Below are positions 57,188-64,000 of a stretch of 64,000 nucleotides of DNA, in pieces. Under the pieces are notes generated by a model. It was not told the origin of the DNA. It saw nothing but the letters and a program-made list of their open reading frames with translations, and ran no database searches. Source of the stretch: Lewinellaceae bacterium (GTDB taxonomy: Bacteria > Bacteroidota > Bacteroidia > Chitinophagales > Saprospiraceae); the NCBI GenBank assembly GCA_020636355.1, contig JACJYB010000001.1, forward strand, positions 558,001 to 622,000, read 5' to 3'. The translations under genes and the position numbers were made by a program. How positions within the stretch are numbered: position 1 is the first letter of the stretch; each line of letters opens with the position of its first letter.

Positions 57188-57967
57188 TCAACCTTCCATA
57201 TAACGGAGGGTGGATGATAAATTACTTGGGCCAAAACGCCGGTAGATCATCCATGCCAGCAGCATAAAACCAATGCTTAACACGATAACTGTGATCTCTT
57301 TTTCAACTGAGGAAGCAAGGTTATTCAGGAAATGAAACAGGATGCCAAACCATAAAATCCCGCGATTTTGATTAAGCAGATGCGTGAGGATTATTGCTCC
57401 GATCCATAACCCGAAGAAAAATCCGATTGCAATGAACGGGGAGAATGAGAATCGGTAGAAGAAAAAGGGAAAATGCCAGACCCCCCAGATCAGGGTGAGC
57501 AGAATGGTGGATTTCCATGCGGTAAACCGCTTTTGCAGCCGGGGCAATAAAAAACCGCGCCACCCGATCTCTTCAAAAAATCCATAGGTAAACAGCGGCA
57601 ACCAGAAAATGGCGATTCGTGCAAGTGATGAAAAGTTAGCAACGGCAAATTGATCCAGGTCATAATTGCGATGTCTGACAATTCCATAGATCAGGAGCCC
57701 GCTCACCATGAATAAAAGTGGAGATGTGACGATCATCCAATTCCACCTTGTTGTGTTGCTCCAGGTGAGCCGCCTAGCCCAGTAATGCCGGTCCGGGATG
57801 ACCGCAAAGGCTCCTATGGCAGGGCCAAATGCCGGAATAGCATGCAATAGATCCCGTGTATTGGAATCTATATGTCCGTAGCGATGCAGTATAATAATCC
57901 CGAATGCAACGACCCAGGTAAATCCAAAGGCGACAACCAAATAACGGACGATCGATCTATCAAACAT
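57188..57967 (-). CDS. CPBP-family intramembrane metalloprotease
   Basis: A 259-residue membrane protein with about eight helices. Diagnostic motifs: E-E-I-G-W-R-G-F-L-L-P-R (EExxxR) near residue 133, W-G-V-W-H-F-P near residue 162 (His ligand) and H-F-L-N-N near residue 208. These form the glutamate/histidine active site of CAAX/bacteriocin-processing (CPBP) proteases. Substrate unknown. It is followed by SixA-like gene on the same strand. Confidence 0.85.
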   Translation of the reverse strand: MFDRSIVRYLVVAFGFTWVVAFGIIILHRYGHIDSNTRDLLHAIPAFGPAIGAFAVIPDRHYWARRLTWSNTTRWNWMIVTSPLLFMVSGLLIYGIVRHRNYDLDQFAVANFSSLARIAIFWLPLFTYGFFEEIGWRGFLLPRLQKRFTAWKSTILLTLIWGVWHFPFFFYRFSFSPFIAIGFFFGLWIGAIILTHLLNQNRGILWFGILFHFLNNLASSVEKEITVIVLSIGFMLLAWMIYRRFGPSNLSSTLRYMEG

Positions 57968-58057
57968 CCCGCTTCAAAAAGATTACCCCTAAGATCGTAC
58001 ATCCCGGTCTTCAATGGGAATGATCCAGGTTACCTCCAGGACATATTGTACTGGGAT

Positions 58058-59584
58058 CTAATCTCTCGTAATGGATTTGACCTTCATAGCCATTGCTTCC
58101 AGTATGGTCCGCTGGTCGTATTCTTCGCAGTGGCCTTTCATCGGAGTAAACCGGATTACTGCATCGGAGTGTGGATTATCCGTTGACTGGATAAATTCGT
58201 CAAAAGCCCTGGTTCCGAGGTTGAGGTAAAAGTTATCCATGTCACCCATCCAGATGTTCAGCTTGCCTTGCACTTTTGGGCCCAGAGATGTCCAGTTTTC
58301 CTGTGAATACAAGGTGAGGTCGTACTTTTTCCAATGTTCGGCGACATTCGGATCGATGTCTCCGGTGAATGGATCAAATAACGGTACCGGCAGTCCATCG
58401 GTGCCTTTCGGACTATACAATGCCGTATGAGCGCTAAACTGCCCGCCGGAAGTTACATAGGTATCGGTCTTGCCCTGCACATTCTCATAATTAATGAATT
58501 CGCGCATAAGCATCATCGGTTCACCACTGGTTTCTCGCATGACTGGTCGTTCCAGTCCGTATTCATTGGTGAATGCATTTTTGTCTTTGTAAATGTTGAT
58601 CAGTTGGTAATTGTTAAATTCTATGGCGTCCGGGCTATAGGACCAGCATCCGTTGAAAAAATCCGGATAATAAAGTTGGAGAGCCAGAGAAACCCATCCG
58701 CCGGTCGAACAACCGTCTACAAAACGCAGTTCCGGAGTTCCGGCGCCGCGGTACAGGGCTTCAATTTTCGGACCGAGCTCATGGGTTAATGCATACCCAT
58801 AGGGGCCACTGTTGTCAGAATCCAATTGATAGCTATCGCCGAATGGGCCTTCTCCGTCGAGATAAATCGTGATGATCTGTGGTGCATCACCGGAAGTCCA
58901 CCAGCTGGAGAATGGATTTTCCGGATCCATAACCCGGTTGATCCGTGTATACCGACCACCATACCCGGCTACATGATAGCGCACTGGGTAAGATGCGTCC
59001 GGGTGATCGTAAAAACCACTAGGCAACAATACGGAAGCTTTGACCAGCACCGGCTTTCCCCACCAGGCGCTCAAGGTATCGCTGGTCATTTCAAAATACT
59101 TGACCAGAGGATTTTCGATTATTGTTCGTTCGGGGATGACTTCGTTCAAGTTAAATTGCAGGGTGCTATTTTGGTTGATTTCAACTTTTTTAACGGCGCT
59201 GATCAGATTTCCGGGTGCATCGATGCGGGATTCAGTCTGATCCTGGTCCCAGAGGATCTGTACGTAATAGGTGCCGGCCGGTACGGCTTCCAGATTCCAT
59301 GCCGGGGTTTTGCTCCAACCGGAAAGATCAGAAACCATCAGATGCTGGTCGACCGCCCAGTGCAGATTTTTGCCAAAAACCGCATTTCCTCCGTTTGGCC
59401 AGATCTGTGTATACGGAGGGCTGAATTCGTATTTGCTGAAAAATAAAAAAAGGCGTGCATCGGGATCAAAATTTGCGCGCACGGAAGGATCTACCGTAGC
59501 TTCAATTTTGACCGGGTAACTTTGACCGGACAAGGTCATCACGTTGGCCAAAAGGAGGATAACAAGGGCGCTAATGGATTTCAT
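58058..59584 (-). CDS. Exported esterase-like alpha/beta hydrolase
   Basis: A 508-residue exported protein (signal M-K-S-I-S-A-L-V-I-L-L-L-A-N-V-M-T-L-S-G-Q). Residues about 1-170 form a beta-rich N-terminal domain; the alpha/beta hydrolase domain follows with the nucleophile serine in V-D-G-C-S-T-G-G near residue 295, and the late His in P-M-K-G-H-C-E-E near residue 488. This resembles the esterase D/feruloyl-esterase group. Actual substrate not determined. It is divergent from the sulfatase gene. Confidence 0.75.
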   Translation of the reverse strand: MKSISALVILLLANVMTLSGQSYPVKIEATVDPSVRANFDPDARLFLFFSKYEFSPPYTQIWPNGGNAVFGKNLHWAVDQHLMVSDLSGWSKTPAWNLEAVPAGTYYVQILWDQDQTESRIDAPGNLISAVKKVEINQNSTLQFNLNEVIPERTIIENPLVKYFEMTSDTLSAWWGKPVLVKASVLLPSGFYDHPDASYPVRYHVAGYGGRYTRINRVMDPENPFSSWWTSGDAPQIITIYLDGEGPFGDSYQLDSDNSGPYGYALTHELGPKIEALYRGAGTPELRFVDGCSTGGWVSLALQLYYPDFFNGCWSYSPDAIEFNNYQLINIYKDKNAFTNEYGLERPVMRETSGEPMMLMREFINYENVQGKTDTYVTSGGQFSAHTALYSPKGTDGLPVPLFDPFTGDIDPNVAEHWKKYDLTLYSQENWTSLGPKVQGKLNIWMGDMDNFYLNLGTRAFDEFIQSTDNPHSDAVIRFTPMKGHCEEYDQRTILEAMAMKVKSITRD

Positions 59585-59683
59585 GGTATAATTATTCCTG
59601 GATAAAATACCGGAGATTGATCTTCCGGTTCCTAAAAATAGCGGCTTAATCCACTATTTTTAACTTTTAAGAGAAAGAAAGGC

Positions 59684-61201
59684 ATGATCGGGAATACAAA
59701 GTCAATGTTTATGGTCCTGGGGACACTGATGGGATTAAGTGCTTGCCAGCGGGTGGCCCAGGAGCCGGCAAAAGAACCCTTGCCCAATATTGTATACATC
59801 CTGGCTGATGATTTGGGGTATGGTGATGTGACAGCCTACAATCCTCAGGGTAAAATTGCAACTCCAAATATCGACCAACTTGCCCGGGAAGGGATGCGAT
59901 TTACCGATGCTCACAGTGGCTCCGCGGTTTGTTCGCCTACCCGGTACGGAATATTAACCGGGAGGTATGCCTGGAGAAGCTCCCTGCAACAAGGAGTAAC
60001 CTGGAGTTATGATCCTCCTTTGATTCCGGAATCCAGGCTGACTGTTGCTTCTTTCCTTAAATCGAAAGGATACCGGACCGGTTGTGTAGGAAAATGGCAT
60101 TTGGGATTAGGATGGTCCAAGGATAGTGAAGGTCATGAAGTGCTGACCGCTCCGATTACCGGAGGACCTAATCAACTGGGTTTTGATTATTTCTATGGCA
60201 TTAGTGCTTCACTCGACATCCCTCCTTACATCTACATTGAAAACAACCGATCCACTTCCATGCAGATAGACACCCAGGAGGCACATGGCGGTAAGGCATT
60301 TATCCGGAAAGGGCCAAGAGGAGCGGACTTTGTGCCGGAGGAGGTGTTGCCAAATCTTACCCGCAAGGCGGTCGGATTTATTGAGCAGCACGGGCATGAT
60401 TCAGTACCTTTCTTCCTGTATTTCCCCATGACGGCGCCGCATACGCCAATCCTTCCCGGACCGGACTTTCAGGGTCAATCCCGGACGAATGCTTATGGTG
60501 ATTTTGTCTTGATGGTGGATAACATGGTGGGCCAGATTAGGCAGGCTTTAGAAGCACAAGGATTGCTGGACCGGACTTTGATCCTGTTTACCAGTGATAA
60601 TGGTTGTTCGCCGATGGCCGATTTCCCGGAGTTGGATTCGCTGGGACACCACCCAAGTTACATTTACCGGGGTGCTAAGGCAGACATCTACGAGGGAGGC
60701 CATCGCATCCCATTTATAGCAAGATGGCCTGGGCACATACCTGCCGGGAGCATCGCCCGGTCGACCACCTGCCTCACCGATTTGCTGGCTACATGTGCAG
60801 AAATTGTACAGGATTCCTTGCCTTCAACGGCCGGGGAAGACAGTTATAGCCTGATGCCTCTCTTCAGGGAGGACTCTGCCGCGTATCAGCGGGGAGCAAC
60901 CGTTCATCACTCCATCGAGGGTTGTTTTGCAGTGCGGCAAGGACGCTGGAAGGCCGTATTCTGTGGCGGGTCAGGAGGTTGGAGTCACCCGACTACCGCT
61001 GAGGTTCTGGCTGATAGTCTGCCCCGCGTTCAATTGTTCGATCTGGTTAAAGACCCCAGCGAGAAAAACAACCTGGCACTGGAGTACACGAACATTGTGA
61101 CCCAATTGCAGGGATTGTTGAATCAATACGTGAGTACCGGCCGCAGTACCCCGGGGTTAAAAGAAGAAAATGACGTACCGGTTGAGATTTATAAGTATTG
61201 A
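59684..61201 (+). CDS. Sulfatase (arylsulfatase), S1 family, lipoprotein
   Basis: A 505-residue lipoprotein (signal with L-S-A-C, Cys about 21). Metal ligands in L-A-D-D-L-G-Y-G-D near residue 42, formylglycine site C-S-P-T-R near residue 84 in the usual C-x-P-x-R form, K-W-H-L-G near residue 140 and T-S-D-N-G near residue 303. A complete S1 sulfatase without frame problems. It and the sulfatase at 29435 point to use of sulfated polysaccharides. Confidence 0.9.
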   Translation: MIGNTKSMFMVLGTLMGLSACQRVAQEPAKEPLPNIVYILADDLGYGDVTAYNPQGKIATPNIDQLAREGMRFTDAHSGSAVCSPTRYGILTGRYAWRSSLQQGVTWSYDPPLIPESRLTVASFLKSKGYRTGCVGKWHLGLGWSKDSEGHEVLTAPITGGPNQLGFDYFYGISASLDIPPYIYIENNRSTSMQIDTQEAHGGKAFIRKGPRGADFVPEEVLPNLTRKAVGFIEQHGHDSVPFFLYFPMTAPHTPILPGPDFQGQSRTNAYGDFVLMVDNMVGQIRQALEAQGLLDRTLILFTSDNGCSPMADFPELDSLGHHPSYIYRGAKADIYEGGHRIPFIARWPGHIPAGSIARSTTCLTDLLATCAEIVQDSLPSTAGEDSYSLMPLFREDSAAYQRGATVHHSIEGCFAVRQGRWKAVFCGGSGGWSHPTTAEVLADSLPRVQLFDLVKDPSEKNNLALEYTNIVTQLQGLLNQYVSTGRSTPGLKEENDVPVEIYKY

Positions 61202-61249
61202 GTGATCCGTATTGAGCCTGCTTCGGAAAAGCCAATTTCAATAAATCTA

Positions 61250-61467
61250 ATGTCATTCCCGCCCGAACCCGTCCGTACCGGCACGGGCGGACGACGTCAG
61301 TCGGGCAGTTCGACTGTAGGCGAAGAATGGGCCGAAACGAAGTCCCTTCGACTTCGTTTCGGGTGACAACTGTCTTTATTGTCAGGCTGAGCGAAGTCGA
61401 AGCCTCTCCGCTCGACGCATTAAGGCTTCTCGGTCGACCTGCCCGTCCGTTCAGGCGGGGATGACAT
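61250..61467. repeat. Intergenic element with terminal inverted repeats
   Basis: 218 bases bounded by 19-bp inverted repeats (61250-61268 and 61449-61467, 17/19 match) that start atgtcat. Inside is a perfect 13-bp hairpin (61332-61344 and 61350-61362, ccgaaacgaagtc arms, 5-base loop) and a gtcaggctgagcgaagtcg sequence. No open frame of note. It could be a non-autonomous mobile element, but no target duplication is visible. Confidence 0.6.
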
Positions 61468-61494
61468 AGGGTTTTTCGCTTTTCCGGAGTGGAC

Positions 61495-63411
61495 TCAGTA
61501 GGCAGTAATTAGAAGATCCTCCAGGCTTTCATCTTCTGAGATATTTAATTTTTTCCGTAACCGGTAACGGGCTTTTTTAACAGCGAGGATGGAGACATTA
61601 TTGATGGTCGCGATTTGCTTCGTGGTGAGATTCATCCGGATCAGTGCGGCAAGTTTGATGTCATTAACCGTCATATCCGGATGATCAGCTTTGAGTTTTG
61701 TTTCAAAATTTGGGTGTACCTGATTAAAATACGATTTGAAGTTTTGCCAATCTTCGTCCTGATAGCGATCGAAATCGATGAGGTGATCCATCCTGGCAAT
61801 TTCCTTTACGTTCGGTGAGGTAGCATGCTTTTTCATGGAATCGAGACGCCCCTTTAACTCTTCCAGGAGTTCATTTTTCTGAATAAGGTGTAAGGCGTGG
61901 GAGGTGAGCTCTTTTTGCTTGAAGAGCAATTCTGCAGCTAATTGTTCTTTCTCCAGAGCTGCTGCGGCCTTTTCGGCATTCAGTGCGCGTTGTTCTTGCT
62001 GCCGGATTTCTGCGTCCTTACGAATTTTTAGTCGCTGCCGGTTGATGATCCAGAGGGATAAAATACCCAGGGCGAGCAGCCCGAGGAAAGCAACCACCTT
62101 GCGATTGCGCTCCCGGTCATTTTGAGCCTCCAAGGCAAGAATCGCTGACTTTTGAACCGCAATTTCTTTGGCTTGTTTTTCCGATTCGTACTGGGCCTGG
62201 AGGGCAGCCATCTGGTTATTTTTCTCCACCGATTCGGTGCTGTCCAGTAATGCATTCAGTGATCGCAGCGTGGTGTAGGCTAATTCGTATTGTCTGGTCT
62301 GACGGTACAGGCTATCCAGGTTTCGCAGGATATCTTCCGTAAGCTCGGCGTTACCAATCGTACGGGATAAACGGAGCGCTTCCCGTTGGATCGATGCGGC
62401 CCGTAAAAAAGAACCCAGCCCCTGGTAGGCTTCTCCGATCTGAGTCATACTCAGAATCTGGTTGTAGGTATTGCGATGCTGACCGGAGGAGGCGAGTGAA
62501 GCTTGAAAGTATTCGATCGCTTTATGATAATCCTGCATGGCCAGATAATCGCTACCGACGTTGTTAAGGACCAGGGCAAGGTCCTTGCTGTTTGTATACT
62601 GTTGCTGTATGCTCAGGTCTTTAAGATTGTAATAAAGAGAGCTGTCAATCTTCCCCAAATGGCCGTAGTAATTAGCGAGATCACCAGCGGCTATGGAGAT
62701 TTTCTCGCGATCATCAAGCGCTGCAGCCCGTGCTTCATTGGCTTTGCAAACCTTGATCGCCTCTGAGAAGTTTTCCATGGAGACCAGGATATAAGCCAGT
62801 TCGTGGTTTGCGTTAAAGACCGTAGCCTCCTGGTTGTTTTTTTCTGCAAGCCGAATGGCTTTGTAGAGGTATTCACTGGCTTCAGGATATTTGCCGGTTT
62901 CGGAGGTCACCCAGGCATAGTTGATGTAGATCGACATCAGAGAATTCTCGTCGCGGAGTGAATCGAATAGCACAATGGCTTTCTGATAATAGGTTGCAGA
63001 AGTCCGGTAATCATCCTGGTTTGAAATGGTGTTCCCTAAAAACCAGTAATTATCCGCAAGGAGATGGGTAAACCTCCGCTGCTCACAGATTGGAATGGAC
63101 CGGTTAAAATAAGAGATGGCCGTATCCAGTTGATTGGCCATATTGTTCAATCGGGCCAGTTGGTAATAAGCTTCTGCTTGTCCACGCGGATAGTTGATTC
63201 GCTCACTCCAAGCTTTGGCGCGGTGGGCCATATGGAAAGCAGAGTCCAGATCAAAAGCAGCAGTTTTCCGGGCAATTTGTTGGGTGAGCAGGATCCTAGA
63301 AGTGTCATCCCTGGCCATCTTCAATTCATCCCAAAGGCTATCCAGTACATTGCTGCCGCATAGACCATTGGAAAAGGTAAAAACGATCAATAGTGCCAGA
63401 AATCTTCGCAT
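61495..63411 (-). CDS. TPR-transmembrane-HTH regulator
   Basis: A 638-residue protein from the ATG ending at 63411. Signal peptide (F-L-A-L-L-I-V-F-T-F), about eight TPR repeats (residues 40-410), one transmembrane helix (V-V-A-F-L-G-L-L-A-L-G-I-L-S-L-W near residue 455), a cytosolic coiled coil (E-K-A-A-A-A-L-E-K-E) and a C-terminal LuxR-like helix-turn-helix (L-T-T-K-Q-I-A-T-I-N-N-V-S) after residue 570. The layout matches the TPR-regulator type of Bacteroidota in which an outside-sensing TPR protein controls transcription directly, without kinase. Targets unknown. Confidence 0.8.
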   Translation of the reverse strand: MRRFLALLIVFTFSNGLCGSNVLDSLWDELKMARDDTSRILLTQQIARKTAAFDLDSAFHMAHRAKAWSERINYPRGQAEAYYQLARLNNMANQLDTAISYFNRSIPICEQRRFTHLLADNYWFLGNTISNQDDYRTSATYYQKAIVLFDSLRDENSLMSIYINYAWVTSETGKYPEASEYLYKAIRLAEKNNQEATVFNANHELAYILVSMENFSEAIKVCKANEARAAALDDREKISIAAGDLANYYGHLGKIDSSLYYNLKDLSIQQQYTNSKDLALVLNNVGSDYLAMQDYHKAIEYFQASLASSGQHRNTYNQILSMTQIGEAYQGLGSFLRAASIQREALRLSRTIGNAELTEDILRNLDSLYRQTRQYELAYTTLRSLNALLDSTESVEKNNQMAALQAQYESEKQAKEIAVQKSAILALEAQNDRERNRKVVAFLGLLALGILSLWIINRQRLKIRKDAEIRQQEQRALNAEKAAAALEKEQLAAELLFKQKELTSHALHLIQKNELLEELKGRLDSMKKHATSPNVKEIARMDHLIDFDRYQDEDWQNFKSYFNQVHPNFETKLKADHPDMTVNDIKLAALIRMNLTTKQIATINNVSILAVKKARYRLRKKLNISEDESLEDLLITAY

Positions 63412-63520
63412 GGTGTTCCTGTTCTCGTACCGGCCAGAGGTCATGGTTTATCCCAATATAGATTTCTTTGCGGATATATGCACGAGGTGTATGGGGGCAA
63501 TGGGGCTTACTCCCGCCGCA

Positions 63521-64000
63521 CTACCAATCTATCGGGAAATAATCTTTCAGAAATTTCCCTGACCAATGCTGGCCCGTGTTGATTCCATCTATAAACGGAT
63601 CGCAAATGCGTGCAGCGCCATCCACGATATCCAGAGGAGGTTGAAAGTCGTGTTCTTTGATCTTTTTTTGAGCCAGTTCCACGGGGTCTTCATCCGTTAC
63701 CCAACCGGTATCGACGGCATTCATGTAAATGCCTTGCTTGGCAAGATCTCCGGCGGAGGTATGGGTCAGCATATTCAGTGCGGCCTTGGCCATATTGGTA
63801 TGCGGATGACGCTCTTCTTTGGTAAAGCGATAAAATTTGCCCTCCATAGCGGTAACATTGACAATGTGTTTCTGACCGGTAAAGTCTTTTTTCATTAAAG
63901 GGACTAGCCGGTTGTTGAGAACAAATGGTGCTACCGCGTTAATCAATTGAACTTCCAGCATTTCCAGAGGCTCGATCTCGCCAAGTTTGAGTCTCCAGCT
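63521..64000 (-). CDS. Short-chain dehydrogenase/reductase, truncated by the window edge
   Basis: The frame is open upstream to base 64000, so the N-terminus including the NAD(P)-binding Rossmann motif is missing. The visible 160 residues carry I-N-A-V-A-P-F (SDR), a catalytic-region segment V-N-V-T-A-M-E-G-K-F-Y with the Tyr-x-x-x-Lys helix position taken by P-H-T-N-M-A-K-A-A and a W-V-T-D-E-D motif. The match to SDR is good; the usual Y-x-x-x-K tyrosine is not clearly seen, replaced by N-M-A-K, so activity is uncertain. Confidence 0.7.
   Translation of the reverse strand, partial: SWRLKLGEIEPLEMLEVQLINAVAPFVLNNRLVPLMKKDFTGQKHIVNVTAMEGKFYRFTKEERHPHTNMAKAALNMLTHTSAGDLAKQGIYMNAVDTGWVTDEDPVELAQKKIKEHDFQPPLDIVDGAARICDPFIDGINTGQHWSGKFLKDYFPIDW

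Overview
The window looks like a chromosomal piece of a Bacteroidota member of the Saprospiria type (Saprospiraceae/Lewinella-like). The support is: a protein with a type IX secretion (Por) C-terminal domain, many lipoproteins, almost no Shine-Dalgarno sequences, A/T-rich promoters of the TAnnTTTG style, a fibre protein with D-A-D-P-x-N-E-I-Q repeats, a KorAB 2-oxoacid:ferredoxin oxidoreductase with a GltD-like partner, and 7-bp intergenic minisatellites. The placement is inferred from gene content, since no marker tree can be made here. I saw no rRNA, tRNA, CRISPR array or transposase.

Layout. 1-4.5 kb: a truncated propeller lipoprotein, a GH51 arabinofuranosidase and a methyltransferase. 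4.5-10.8 kb: a complete RND efflux operon (tetR-tolC-adaptor-pump, all minus strand) with a palindromic operator candidate. 10.9-23.7 kb: a duplicated 92-bp intergenic repeat, a methyltransferase, a beta-lactamase-like hydrolase, secreted proteins, a DUF2202 lipoprotein, a 1068-residue sortilin-like propeller protein, and a fibre-like protein paired with a T9SS-sorted protein. 23.9-29.2 kb: a DinB-like protein and the kor operon. 29.4-31.9 kb: a sulfatase, a zinc ribbon protein and a small helical protein.

31.9-43.4 kb is the most interesting part. It holds a radical SAM/SPASM maturase of the GrrM/OscB type and, just upstream, a 104-residue secreted precursor whose last 34 residues are eleven consecutive W-x-N triplets. 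W-x-N is the motif expected for three-residue cyclophanes (triceptides). Around them lie a protein with an H-x-D...H arrangement (possible 2-oxoglutarate oxygenase), an outer-membrane barrel and a histidine kinase/LuxR response regulator pair. Next comes an operon of an FHA-transmembrane-serine protease, two Ser/Thr kinases, a PP2C phosphatase and a membrane protein. The same 14-bp motif, ggtatacctgtagg (12/14 in one case), sits 114-125 bp upstream of the response regulator, the precursor and the FHA-protease gene. I infer one regulon in which the two-component system controls both itself and the peptide, and links them to the kinase/phosphatase operon.

43.4-64 kb: CBM9-like protein, TolB-like protein, POT peptide transporter, ECF sigma factor with a membrane partner, VOC protein, Tat-exported class V aminotransferase, a 240-bp heptamer minisatellite, a VapBC-like pair, valS, SixA-like and CPBP proteins, an esterase-like protein, a second sulfatase, a palindromic intergenic element, a TPR-transmembrane-HTH regulator and a truncated SDR.

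Caution: between 22.4 and 45.6 kb eleven genes carry about 21 one-base frameshifts, nearly all in homopolymer runs and nearly all apparent losses. I treat these as probable long-read sequencing errors, not decay, and annotate each gene as one CDS across its breaks.
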